The notes under the pieces are model-generated. The model worked only from the letters and a program-made list of their open reading frames with translations. It searched no databases and had not been told where the DNA came from. Made by a program: the position numbers and the translations under genes. Shown in pieces: positions 33,078-41,605 of a stretch of DNA of 64,000 nt. Numbering within the stretch: the stretch's first letter is position 1; every line of letters begins with the position of its first letter. The stretch is from JAAFIP01 sp031390175. GTDB taxonomy: Bacteria > Pseudomonadota > Gammaproteobacteria > Burkholderiales > Burkholderiaceae_C. The stretch covers positions 13,273 to 77,272 of the forward strand of contig JANMTF010000195.1 of the NCBI GenBank assembly GCA_031390175.1. The letters run 5' to 3'.

Positions 33078-34586
33078 GTGAAACTATTCCAGCGCGAGCA
33101 GCGCAGTTTGTTTGGCGAGATCCTAGACTGGATGCTGACGCCGCTGCTGCTCTTGTGGCCCATCAGTTTGGTGCTCACCTGGCTGGTGGCACAGGGCATT
33201 GCCACCAAGCCGTTTGACCGGGCGCTGGCGTTCAATGCGCAGGCGCTGGCGCAGCTGGTGAGTGTTCAAAACGAGCGCGCGCAATTTAGCCTGCCCGCAC
33301 CTGCCCGCGAGATTTTGCGGGCGGACGACTCTGATTTGGTTTACTACCAGGTGCTAGGCCTCAAGGGCGAGTATCTGAGCGGCGAAAAAGACATGCCGCT
33401 GCCGTCCGACGACGACAAAATAGAGCTGGGCAAAGTCAAGCTGCGCGACGACGAGATGCGCGGGCTGGATGTGCGGATTGCCTATGTGTATGTTGATGCC
33501 TCGGCCAACGCAGGCAGCACGGCCACTGTCGCCATCACCCCAGCCTCTTTGAGCGCCAAACCCGTGCTGGTGCAAGTGGCCGAAACCCTGGAAAAACGCT
33601 CCACGCTGGCCACCGAGATTGTCAAAGGCGTGATGCTGCCGCAGTTTGTGATTTTCCCTTTGGCGGTGTTTTTAGTATGGCTGGCACTGGTGCGCGGCAT
33701 CAAACCACTGAGCGAACTGGAAGACCGCATCCGCGCCCGAAAGCCTGATGATTTAAGCCCGATTGACGACAAAACTGTGCCCTTTGAGGTGGTTCCGTTG
33801 GTGTCGTCAGTCAATGATTTGCTGGCACGTCAAAAGCAATCCATCGCTGCGCAAAAACGTTTTTTGGCCGATGCGGCGCACCAACTTAAAACACCACTGG
33901 CAGGCCTGCGCATGCAGGCGGAGTTAGCCCTGCGGGAGGGCACCCAAGAGGCTGACCTGAAACAATCGCTCAAGCAAGTCAGCCGCTCCAGCATTCGCGC
34001 CACGCATACGGTTAACCAGCTTTTGGCCTTGGCCCGCGCCGAGGCCAGTGGGCAAAGCGTGCCCAAGCAGTCCTGTGATTTGGCAGCATTGACTGTAGAG
34101 GTGGTGCAAGACTGTTTGCCCCGCGCCATGGAAAAACGCATTGACCTGGGCTATGAGGGTGTGCAGCCCGGCACGCTGGACTCCGATGGCAAAACTCACG
34201 CTGCTTCCGTGCTGGGCAACTCTACGCTGATCAAGGAGATGGTGCGCAATTTGATAGATAACGCCCTTACCTATATTGGTGCCAATGAGGCTCACCCCGG
34301 TGTAGTGACAGCGCGTGTGCTGGCCGACCCGTTTGGCGGTGTGGTGGTATTGCAAGTGGAAGACAACGGCCCTGGCATTGCGCCGTCCGAGCGCGAGCTG
34401 GTGTTGCAGCCCTTCTACCGCGCACTGGGCCAGGAGGCTGACGGCTCGGGTTTAGGTTTGGCCATCGTGGCCGAGATTGCGCAGCAGCACCAAGCTACGT
34501 TGGCGATGGAGGACACCACCGCTCGCGCTACTCCGCCAGGGGTGCGGTTTACCTTGCGTTTTCCAAAAATGCCAACTGCGGGTTAG
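33078..34586 (+). CDS. sensor histidine kinase, TctE-like
   Basis: 502 residues from the GTG at 33078 (VKLFQREQRSLF); a start further up would overlap the regulator gene. Two membrane segments (about 20-45 and 187-210) enclose a ~140-residue periplasmic 2CSK_N-type sensing domain. HAMP-like linker, then HisKA with the phospho-His in ADAAHQLKTPLAGL (about 278), and HATPase with NLIDNALTYIG, DNGPGIAPSE and GSGLGLAIV. Pairs with the upstream regulator. Ligand unknown; TctE relatives sense carboxylates. Confidence 0.92.
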   Translation: MKLFQREQRSLFGEILDWMLTPLLLLWPISLVLTWLVAQGIATKPFDRALAFNAQALAQLVSVQNERAQFSLPAPAREILRADDSDLVYYQVLGLKGEYLSGEKDMPLPSDDDKIELGKVKLRDDEMRGLDVRIAYVYVDASANAGSTATVAITPASLSAKPVLVQVAETLEKRSTLATEIVKGVMLPQFVIFPLAVFLVWLALVRGIKPLSELEDRIRARKPDDLSPIDDKTVPFEVVPLVSSVNDLLARQKQSIAAQKRFLADAAHQLKTPLAGLRMQAELALREGTQEADLKQSLKQVSRSSIRATHTVNQLLALARAEASGQSVPKQSCDLAALTVEVVQDCLPRAMEKRIDLGYEGVQPGTLDSDGKTHAASVLGNSTLIKEMVRNLIDNALTYIGANEAHPGVVTARVLADPFGGVVVLQVEDNGPGIAPSERELVLQPFYRALGQEADGSGLGLAIVAEIAQQHQATLAMEDTTARATPPGVRFTLRFPKMPTAG

Positions 34587-34605
34587 CGGCTTCAGCAAAG
34601 ACGTT

Positions 34606-35907
34606 TTAAAAACCGTAGCACTTGAACGCCATGGCTGGGGACTGGCCGCTGATCAACTCGGCAATGGCTTTGCCCGAGCCCGCGCCATGTGTCCAGCCCA
34701 GTGTGCCGTGGCCGGTATTGACCCACAGTTTGCCAACGGATGTGCGGCCAATGTAGGGAATATTGGTCGGTGTGGCCGGGCGCAGCCCGCACCACAGGTT
34801 GGGCTGGCCACCTTGAGCGGCGTTGCGGGTATCGGCCACACCGGGCAACACCAGTTCGATACGGTCTAGCAGCATTTGACATCGGGTCTGGGCCAGGCGC
34901 GAACTCAGCGACAAGTCGTAGCCGCCTACTTCAATCGTGCCCGCCACCCGCAGCTGCTTGCCTAAACGAGAAATGGCAATTTTTTTATCGTCGTCGATCA
35001 TCGACACCTGCGGCGCTGCATCTGGCTGGAGCAATGGCAGCGTGGCGCTGTAGCCTTTGCCGGGGTAGACGGGAATGTCCACTCCCACCGTGCGCAAAAG
35101 CGGCGCAGAATAGCTGCCGCATGCCACCACCACGGCATCTGCACGCAGCAGCTGTTGCACGCCGCTGTCGCGTGCGCGTACGGTGACCGAGTCAACCGAA
35201 TTCGCCAGCTTGTTCAGCCGCTGCACATCGTGCCCCCACAGCATGTGCGCACCGCGCTGGGCACACAGGGCGGCCAGCTTTTGGGTAAACACCCGCGCAT
35301 CACCTGACTCGTCGCTGGCGGTATAGGTGCCGCCTGCAATATTCGGGGCAAAGGTTTTCAGAGCAGGCTCGATTTTGACCAAATCATCTCGGCTCACGAT
35401 ACGGCGGTCCACACCGTACTTCTGCATCATGGCGGCCTCGCCTGCGGCGGCATCAAACTCTTTGCTGTCGGTGAAGTAGTGGGCAATGCCTTTTTCCAGC
35501 CGCTGGTACTCAATGCCCGTGCTGCGCACCACGTCTTTGAGGGCTGTGTGGCTATAACGCCCCAAGGCCACCAGTTGCTGTACGTTGCGCTCAAACGCCG
35601 CGTCATTGCACTGCGCCAAAAACTGCAAACCCCAGCGGTACTGCTGCCAGCCCTTGCCCAGCGGCCATTGCGGGCGAAACAGCAAGGGCGCTTCGGCAGA
35701 GAACATCCACTTCAAGGCTTTCAGTGGCGCACCTTTGCTGGCCCAAGGCTCGCAATAGCTCACCGATATTTGGGCCGCGTTGGCAAAACTGGTCTCTTGG
35801 GCGGCATCGCTTTGCCTATCCACCACCACCACCTCGTGGCCGCGCTCCAGCAAATGCCAGGCCGTGCTGATGCCAATAATGCCTGCGCCTAAAATCATAA
35901 CTTTCAT
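34606..35907 (-). CDS. dadA: D-amino acid dehydrogenase small subunit
   Basis: 433 residues. FAD-dependent oxidative deamination of D-amino acids (D-alanine), electrons to the respiratory chain; peripheral on the inner membrane. Dinucleotide motif ILGAGIIGISTAWHL (residues 5-19), the ETSFANAAQIS motif, and the C-terminal FAD segment VNTGHGTLGWTHGAGSGKAI (about 396-415). Full length. Convergent with the kinase (19 bp apart). No racemase gene is adjacent. Confidence 0.94.
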   Translation of the reverse strand: MKVMILGAGIIGISTAWHLLERGHEVVVVDRQSDAAQETSFANAAQISVSYCEPWASKGAPLKALKWMFSAEAPLLFRPQWPLGKGWQQYRWGLQFLAQCNDAAFERNVQQLVALGRYSHTALKDVVRSTGIEYQRLEKGIAHYFTDSKEFDAAAGEAAMMQKYGVDRRIVSRDDLVKIEPALKTFAPNIAGGTYTASDESGDARVFTQKLAALCAQRGAHMLWGHDVQRLNKLANSVDSVTVRARDSGVQQLLRADAVVVACGSYSAPLLRTVGVDIPVYPGKGYSATLPLLQPDAAPQVSMIDDDKKIAISRLGKQLRVAGTIEVGGYDLSLSSRLAQTRCQMLLDRIELVLPGVADTRNAAQGGQPNLWCGLRPATPTNIPYIGRTSVGKLWVNTGHGTLGWTHGAGSGKAIAELISGQSPAMAFKCYGF

Positions 35908-36017
35908 AGCCAGCGAGTGTGCGGTATCTAGCCAAAAATGAAAAGATAAATTAAACTTTTAGTAAAAGTACAGCGCTTGTAAATAATACGGGTAATTGGG
36001 GTCGGTTTGACAAATTT

Positions 36018-36043
36018 CATAGTTCAATTATCATTGAACTATG
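36018..36043. promoter_or_regulatory. perfect palindrome at the arsR start, probable ArsR operator
   Basis: CATAGTTCAAT-TATC-ATTGAACTATG: 11 bp perfect arms around a 4-base centre. The last three bases are the ATG of arsR. The TTCAA-N8-TTGAA core fits ArsR/SmtB-type operators, so the repressor would cover its own start codon. Confidence 0.8.
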
Positions 36044-36400
36044 AAAACACTTTCCAAGCCTAATAAATCTGCCAAAATAGCCTAGACTGATGCCCTCCGC
36101 GGCTTGGCCGCGCTGGCGCAGGCGCAGCGGCTGCGCAGCTTTCGCGCGCTGGTGGTGGCGGGCTGCGATGGGCTCACACCCAGTGCGCTGGCTGCGCTGC
36201 TGGACATTGCACCCAGCGCGCTGTCGTTCCACCTCAAAGAGCTATCCTACAGCGGCTTGGTCAGCGCCGAGCAACGCGGGCGCAACCTGATTTACCGCGC
36301 TCACTACGCGCAAATGAACGCCTTGCTGGCTTACCTGACCGAGCACTGCTGCGCGGGGCAAGCCTACGCTGTGGGAGGCAGTGACGCTGCCTGTTGTTAA
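36041..36400 (+). pseudogene. arsR: ArsR-family arsenic repressor, in-frame TAG at codon 15
   Basis: The ATG at 36041 opens MKTLSKPNKSAKIA, then TAG at 36083-36085, then in the same frame TDALRGLAALAQAQRLRSFR and a complete winged-helix domain (PSALAALLDIAPSALSFHLK, ELSYSGLV) and a C-terminal Cys-rich end (EHCCAG, AACC). The ATG sits in the operator palindrome, which supports it as the real start. After the amber codon the only starts are TTG at 36104 or CTG at 36095, which would still keep the whole DNA-binding domain. So either translation restarts, the TAG is read through, or the gene is inactive. Normal ArsR length is about 110-120, matching the unbroken frame (119). Confidence 0.75.
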
Positions 36401-36449
36401 GAAAAATATTATCCGGCAATCTTGTCCTATTTACCAAGGAGCATGCACC

Positions 36450-36968
36450 ATGAAACGCTTTCACGTTCACCTCTGTGTTAACGACATCGCTCCGTCAGTG
36501 GGCTTCTACAGCACCTTGTTTGGCCACGCACCCAGCGTGCAAAAGCCAGACTACGCCAAGTGGATGCTGGACGACCCGCGCATCAATTTTGCCATCTCTG
36601 CACAAGGCCATGCCGCCGGGCTGGACCACTTGGGTTTTCAGGTCGAAAGCGCCGACGAGCTGCACGAGATGACGGACGCCTTGCAACGCGCTGGTGTAGC
36701 CGTCACAGGCCAAGGCGCGGCAACCTGCTGCTATGCGCAAAGCGAAAAGGGCTGGGTGCATGACCCGCAAGGCATTGCATGGGAGAGCTTTGTCACCACC
36801 GGCCAGTCCACCACCTACGGGGCTGATCGCACAGAACAACCCGTCAGTGCGAGGGCATGCTGTGCACCTGCTGATTCCCAAATGGCTACGAAGCCGACGC
36901 TGCAAAACATTCAGATCGCGCCTGCCAGCTGCGGTGTACCCCGTGCAACAGCAGCAAGCTGCTGCTAG
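36450..36968 (+). CDS. arsI: ArsI-type C-As lyase (glyoxalase fold)
   Basis: 172 residues, intact, with AAGGA before the ATG at 36450. ArsI splits methylarsenite to arsenite in a Fe-dependent reaction in the cytoplasm. The vicinal thiol pair is present (ATCCYAQSEKGWV, Cys93-Cys94), as are the metal ligands His5, His60 and Glu112 of the family. Its C-terminal 50 residues are Cys-rich (RACCAP, ASCC) and less conserved. Second gene of the ars cluster and the only one without an internal stop; its own stop is TAG. Confidence 0.88.
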   Translation: MKRFHVHLCVNDIAPSVGFYSTLFGHAPSVQKPDYAKWMLDDPRINFAISAQGHAAGLDHLGFQVESADELHEMTDALQRAGVAVTGQGAATCCYAQSEKGWVHDPQGIAWESFVTTGQSTTYGADRTEQPVSARACCAPADSQMATKPTLQNIQIAPASCGVPRATAASCC

Positions 36969-36979
36969 CTTCTTTAAAT

Positions 36980-37024
36980 TACTATAAATACAATAGCTGC
37001 TTCCGCAATATTCTATTGGGCTGG
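36980..37024 (+). repeat. dispersed repeat between arsI and arsC
   Basis: ACTATAAATACAATAGCTGC, then TTCCGCAATATTCTATTGGG, then CTGG. Intergenic copy inside the operon. Confidence 0.8.
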
Positions 37025-37056
37025 TGGCACTATTTACTACATGCAAGGCTCATACC

Positions 37057-37554
37057 ATGACTACACCACTCAACGTCCTCTTCCTATGCACCCACAACTC
37101 CGCCCGCCGCATTTTGGCCGAGGCGGTGCTTAACCACCTGGGCACAGGCAAGTTCAAAGGCTTCTCCGCAGGCAGCAGCCCGCGAGACAACCAACAGCCC
37201 AACCCATTGGGACTAGAAGTGCTGCGAAACACAGGCATATCTACAGACGGCCTGCGCAGCAAAAGCTGGGACGAGTTTGCGCTGCCCAGCGCACCGCAGA
37301 TGGACTTGATCATCACCGTGTGCGACCACGCTGCGGGTGAGATCTGCCCGCACTGGCCGGGCCAGCCTGCCACGGCCCATTAGAGCTACCCCGACCCCAG
37401 CGCTGGCGACGCAAGCGATGCTGAAAAACACAGGGCATTTAAGCAAACTTTTCTGGCTATCAAGCGGCGTATTGAGCTGCTGATCAGCCTGCCACCCGAA
37501 AAACTGCAAGCGGTAGCCCTGCAAACCAGCGCAAGAGATCTGGCCAGATCATGA
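37057..37554 (+). pseudogene. arsC: arsenate reductase, LMW-phosphatase type, in-frame TAG at codon 109
   Basis: From the ATG at 37057. The N-terminus has the P-loop LCTHNSARRILAE (Cys11-X5-Arg17), and later DLIITVCDHAAGEICPHWPG and QPATAH. TAG at 37381-37383 stands where relatives have Trp (TAHW-PDP). The frame then continues 56 codons (SYPDPSAGDASDAEKHRAFK and RRIELLISLPPEKLQ) to a TGA that overlaps the next start in ATGA. The full frame is 165 codons, the family length. The truncated form keeps the catalytic loop but loses the last helices. The coupled ATGA supports the long frame as the ancestral gene. Confidence 0.8.
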
Positions 37555-38246
37555 GTGCGCCTGAAGCGCCTATCTACACGCTCTCACAAAAAGCCTTTGC
37601 TGAATGCATTGGCACAGCGATGCTGCTGTGCGCAGTGATTGGCTCGGGCATCATGGCCGAACGTTTGAGCGGCGGCAACAACGGCGTGGCACTGCTGGCC
37701 AACACCCTGGCCACGGTGTTTGCACTGTTTGTATTGATCGAAGTGCTGGGCCCCATCAGCGGGGCACACTTTAACCCGCTGGTAACACTGTTTTTTATAC
37801 GAAATCAGCCTCTAGCCCTACAGAATATTGCGGGAGCAGCTATTGTATTTATAGTAGCCAAGTTGCTGGGTGCTGTGCTCGGCGCGTGCCTTGCCAACGC
37901 CATGCTTGACCCGCCCGCGCTGCACACCAGCGCCAAACTGCGCGGCGGCTGGGGCCAGTAGTGGGCCGAGGCGGTAGCCGTCGCAGGCTTGGTCTTTGTT
38001 ATCGCCCGCTCCGGCGCGGTCTACGTGCATGCCAAGGCCAGCGCACTGGTGGCCTGCTATATCGGCGCGGCTTACTGGTTTACCGCCAGCACCTCATTCG
38101 CCAACCCTGCTGCCGTGCTGGGCCGCATGCTGAGTGACAGCTTTGCGGGCATCGCTCCAGCAAGTGCGCTTGGCTTTGTGGCAGCGCAGAGTGTGGGTGC
38201 TGCTGTGGGCTGGCTCGCTAGTAAACAGTTAGACGCGCCTGGGTAA
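37551..38246 (+). pseudogene. aqpS: MIP-family channel of AqpS type, in-frame TAG at codon 137
   Basis: ATG at 37551 overlaps the arsC stop. 232 codons to the TAA at 38244. The first half has AECIGTAMLLCAVIGSGIMA and the first NPA-type loop as GAHFNPLV; TAG at 37959-37961 follows LRGGWGQ; the second half in the same frame starts WAEAVAVAGLVFVIA and holds the second loop FANPAAVLGRMLSD with the selectivity Arg. AqpS-like channels let arsenite out after arsenate reduction. Split at the TAG neither half can form a pore. Residues about 88-105 (PLALQNIAGAAIVFIVA) come from a dispersed-repeat copy. Confidence 0.8.
37808..37858 (-). repeat. dispersed repeat inside the aquaporin gene
   Basis: GCCTCTAGCCCTACAGAATA, then TTGCGGGAGCAGCTATTG, then TTTATAGTAGCC. 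Read in frame as PLALQNIAGAAIVFIVA, part of a membrane helix. Confidence 0.8.
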
Positions 38247-38278
38247 GGGGGTGATTTTTTTTCGTAGAGTTGGATGCA

Positions 38279-38692
38279 CTAAAGCGACAGCAATGACAGG
38301 CCAGCGTAGCTGGCAAATTCTTTGTCGAATGACACCAAGCGAAGACTCGCTACCTGGGCGAACGCGGCTAGATAGGTATCTGTCCAATCGGTGTTGCGAA
38401 AGGTCGCTTGCGCAGTAAGTTTGCGCATCGCAGTGTCGATACCTGGCGGCTCCGCCATGACGCTGACCTCGGGCAGATTTATCACTGCTTGGTAGGCCTG
38501 CCACGCCTGCTCTTGGGTGTAGGGCGTACCGCCCATCACAGCTTTATTGGTAGACAGGCGCAGTCGCCCCAGCATGGTGATGCGGCAAAACACCATGCGT
38601 TCGGAGCCCGCTTTTTCCCAGTAAAGTTTTGCTGCTGGGTGATGCACATGCTGCGCATTCAATAGGGCCAACCAGACATTCACGTCTGGCAG
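38279..38692 (-). CDS. VapC-like PIN-domain toxin, start uncertain
   Basis: About 135 residues. PIN-domain RNase fold: (P)DVNVWLALLNAQHVHHPAA, then WEKAGSERMVFCRITMLGRL, then FRNTDWTDTYLAAFAQ and LVSFDKEF with the late acidic residues. The only recognised start, GTG at 38683, would cut off the first catalytic Asp (PDVNVW); a CTG at 38692 includes it but sits too close to the AAGGGG ribosome site. A TAA lies 6 codons above. The gene may be using a rare start or be silent. Antitoxin gene lies 37 bp upstream. Confidence 0.65.
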   Translation of the reverse strand: MPDVNVWLALLNAQHVHHPAAKLYWEKAGSERMVFCRITMLGRLRLSTNKAVMGGTPYTQEQAWQAYQAVINLPEVSVMAEPPGIDTAMRKLTAQATFRNTDWTDTYLAAFAQVASLRLVSFDKEFASYAGLSLLSL

Positions 38693-38729
38693 ATCCCCTT
38701 GGGTGGATTACTGCACGTTGGCGTAAGCA

Positions 38730-38993
38730 CTACTGCGCGGCATGCCTGGCTGTGTCTTCTGCGTCCATGATGGCGGTGAGCTGGGCGTTGCTCCTGGCGG
38801 GCATCGGTTTGGCCTGCGCACGGTGACATACGGGCGCTGGGCTGCGCAGCATGGCGGCAGGTACGCCAACCGGGTGCTTGAGCGCCGCCTGCACCAAATT
38901 GGCAAAATATTCTTTGAGCTTGAGGCCTTCCAGCCCCGCGCAGGCTTTGACATCACGCATCAATGGGTCGGGGAGGTCGAGTGTAGTGCGCAT
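38730..38993 (-). CDS. ribbon-helix-helix antitoxin (VapB-like)
   Basis: 87 residues from the ATG at 38993. Opens MRTTLDLPDPLMRDVKACAG, the ribbon-helix-helix pattern of VapB-type antitoxins, then LKLKEYFANLVQAAL. The C-terminus, which would bind the toxin, is Ala/Pro/Met-rich. It precedes the PIN-domain gene on the same strand. Likely represses its own promoter. Ends in TAG. Confidence 0.7.
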   Translation of the reverse strand: MRTTLDLPDPLMRDVKACAGLEGLKLKEYFANLVQAALKHPVGVPAAMLRSPAPVCHRAQAKPMPARSNAQLTAIMDAEDTARHAAQ

Positions 38994-39096
38994 AAAAAGC
39001 ACTTTATGCATATTTTGCATTTCGGTGCGCCAACAACGTTTGCCAGACCGTACCTGAACAGCAAACTGGCTAGAAATGCATTTCGCCGTTTTACAA

Positions 39097-39152
39097 ATAA
39101 AAATAGCTGCTCGCCCAATAATAAATTGCGCAAGCAGCTATTAAATTCGTAG
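39097..39152. repeat. double copy of the dispersed repeat arms
   Basis: AATAGCTGCTCGCCCAATAA then TAAATTGCGCAAGCAGCTAT: two inverted AGCTGCT/AGCAGCT arms, giving a compact hairpin between the antitoxin gene and phoX. Confidence 0.7.
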
Positions 39153-39195
39153 TGCGCTCTGCCATAGCAGAGCATCACTGGTTAGTCAGGACATT

Positions 39196-41502
39196 TCAAC
39201 CAAAACCCACTTGCCCGCCGTCGTTCTTGGTCACCACAATGGTGGCTGAGCGTGGGCGCTTGGGCACGGCTCCGGCTGCGCCTTTGCTGGCATCGGGCCA
39301 GTAGCTGGTCCACTTGCTGGGATCGGCCAGGTTGGCTTGCGACGTGTCTTCGCCGGGGTGCTGGATGTTGACGAAGATGGCTTTGCCGTCGGGAGTTTCG
39401 GCAATACCGGTGACCTCGGCTTCCAGCGGGCCGACCAGGAAGCGCTTGAGTTCGGCTGCGCTGGGTTTTTTGCCTACGTAGGTTTCTACGGTTTTGGCGG
39501 CGATGGCGGGGGCTGTAGCGGTAGCCGCTAAGGCCGGATAGTTGATGGCTGTTTTGGCACCATCGCCACGCGTACCGGGCAGGCCGCCCAGCAGCATGCA
39601 GTTGGTCACGTCGGTGTAGCGGCCGTCGTCGGTTTGCACCCAACAGATGCCGGTGGATTGGCTGAACCACAGACCATCGGGGCTGGAGAAATCATTGTCA
39701 GCCGTCAGGCCCGACAGGTTGACGCTGGCACCGTCTGCACCTGCCTCGGCACCAAAGAGGTACACGTCCCAGTTAAAGCTGGTGGCTGCGGGGTCTGCTG
39801 CGGCTTCGGAGAAGCGCAAGATGTGGCCGTTGACATTGCCACGGTTGGTCACGGGAGGGGTCGCGCTGCCGTAGGTGTCGCTGTAGGCGCGGGGGTTGGC
39901 CGGGTCGGCTGTGGCCGAGGTGCGCGACGAGTTGTTGGTCATGGCCATGTACACGTCATTGTTCTTCGGGTTGACTGCACCCCACTCCGGGCGGTCCATC
40001 TTGGTGGCACCCACTGCATCGGCGGCCAGGCGGGTGTTGAGCGTCACATCCAGCTGGTCGGCAAAGGCGTATGCGGTGTTGGCTTTGATGGCGGCGTTGT
40101 CGAAGCTCAAAGCAATCCAGCTCCCGGTGCCGTCGGCATTGAACCTGGCTACATACAACGTGCCCTCGTCAAAGTACTTGTCACCAATGGCCATGCGGTT
40201 GGTGGCGCTACCGTCTGCCGCATTCCAGGTGGCTTTGGAGACAAACTTGTACATGTACTCGTTGTTCGAGTCGTCGCCCATGTAGACAGCGATGGCCTTG
40301 CCCTGCACGGGCTTGGGCATGACGGCGGCCTCGTGGGCGAAGCGGCCCATGGCAGTGCGTTTTTTGATGGCGGCGGTTTTGTCATACGGGTCGATTTCGA
40401 CCACATAACCAAAGGTGTTGGCGATGTTACGGTAGTCGTCGCTGCCATCCGTCGATACGCCCAGACTGCTCATGTCCCAGCGCTGGTACAGGTCACCCGT
40501 GCGGTCGGCTTCCCAGCCGTAGCGGCTGGCGACGTTGGACTCTACGCCAGTGGTAGCGTTGACAACCCTGCTGCGGCCATAACGGTTGATACTGACGATT
40601 TCTTTGGCACTGCGTTTGGCGTTGTCGCCCGCTGCGCGGAAAAAATAACCCGCCCAGTTTTCTTCACAGGTTAAGAAGGTACCCCAGTAGCTGTAGCCGG
40701 TGCCGCAGTTGTTTTGCGTGCCACGGGTTTGCACGCCCGTGGGTGAGAATGTGGTCTTCATGGCGGCGCTGCCGCGCAAGGGGCCAGACAGCTCCATGGT
40801 GGTGGTGGGCGTGATGCGGCGGTTGTAGGTGGAGTCGACTGGATATTCCCACTTGCCGTTGGTGAGCTTGACCTCGATGACGGCGCAGCCATGCACGGCG
40901 ACCTCTTTGTCTACCTCGGCTTTAGGGCGGACGCCCGTGGTGGGGCCGTTGGGGTGCAGCCAATTCTGCACCATGTATTCGTGGTTCATGGCCAGCAGGC
41001 CGCGTGTGGAACCCAAGGGATCACGCGCTGTCCCTGCGCCGTTCAAGCCGAAGTATTCAATGCCGTCGTGGCAGTCGCCACTGCGTTTGTCCATGTCGGT
41101 GTCGGTGCCGTCGTTTTTATAGGCGGCCAGGCCAGCGACGAGAGGATCGCCGGTGCGGTAGATGGTGGTCGATGTGTAACCTGCTGCCACTGTGATGGTA
41201 TCGGTCAGATTTTTTGGTACCACGGCAAAGCCCAAAGGCTTCAGTACTGGAGCTGCTGGAGCCGGTGCGGGTGCTGGCGGCGCGGCGGCCACGGTATCGT
41301 CACTGCCGCCACAGGCTGCCAGGGCGATGCTGCCGAAGATGGCGCTGGCACCCGTACCGACAGCGCCTTTGAACAACGCGCGGCGACCCAGACGGGCTTG
41401 CAGTACGCTGTCAAAGTGGGTGTTAGAGCTGGTGTTGTTAATGTGGTCGTCAGCATCGACAACATCTACGGGGGCGGGAGCAGGCTTGAAAATCGCGTTC
41501 AT
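39196..41502 (-). CDS. PhoX-family (DUF839) alkaline phosphatase-like protein
   Basis: 768 residues from the ATG at 41502 (MNAIFKPAPAPV). A twin-arginine signal (GRRALFKGAVGTGASA, about 40-56) is followed by LAACGG, so it may be Tat-exported and lipid-anchored. PhoX signatures are visible: LLAMNHEYMVQNWLHPNG, FLTCEENWAGYF, and SSPDGLWFSQSTGICWVQTD. Family members are Ca/Fe-dependent phosphatases in the periplasm or outside, used under phosphate shortage; substrate range here unknown. Monocistronic. Confidence 0.88.
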   Translation of the reverse strand: MNAIFKPAPAPVDVVDADDHINNTSSNTHFDSVLQARLGRRALFKGAVGTGASAIFGSIALAACGGSDDTVAAAPPAPAPAPAAPVLKPLGFAVVPKNLTDTITVAAGYTSTTIYRTGDPLVAGLAAYKNDGTDTDMDKRSGDCHDGIEYFGLNGAGTARDPLGSTRGLLAMNHEYMVQNWLHPNGPTTGVRPKAEVDKEVAVHGCAVIEVKLTNGKWEYPVDSTYNRRITPTTTMELSGPLRGSAAMKTTFSPTGVQTRGTQNNCGTGYSYWGTFLTCEENWAGYFFRAAGDNAKRSAKEIVSINRYGRSRVVNATTGVESNVASRYGWEADRTGDLYQRWDMSSLGVSTDGSDDYRNIANTFGYVVEIDPYDKTAAIKKRTAMGRFAHEAAVMPKPVQGKAIAVYMGDDSNNEYMYKFVSKATWNAADGSATNRMAIGDKYFDEGTLYVARFNADGTGSWIALSFDNAAIKANTAYAFADQLDVTLNTRLAADAVGATKMDRPEWGAVNPKNNDVYMAMTNNSSRTSATADPANPRAYSDTYGSATPPVTNRGNVNGHILRFSEAAADPAATSFNWDVYLFGAEAGADGASVNLSGLTADNDFSSPDGLWFSQSTGICWVQTDDGRYTDVTNCMLLGGLPGTRGDGAKTAINYPALAATATAPAIAAKTVETYVGKKPSAAELKRFLVGPLEAEVTGIAETPDGKAIFVNIQHPGEDTSQANLADPSKWTSYWPDASKGAAGAVPKRPRSATIVVTKNDGGQVGFG

Positions 41503-41605
41503 GGCTAGGGTGTCCTTGGTTGTTGGTAAAACCACTATCATCGAATGGACGTGTGAAAGCTACATGACACTCTTGTGAAGAATTGATGACGCGCGCCCCA
41601 GCCCC

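Noticed and set aside
36083..37961. Recoding of TAG as a sense codon in this organism
   Set aside because: Intact genes here (mrdA, SET protein, glycine-zipper protein, arsI, anti-sigma) end in TAG, so general recoding does not fit; leaky suppression is kept as a possibility only.
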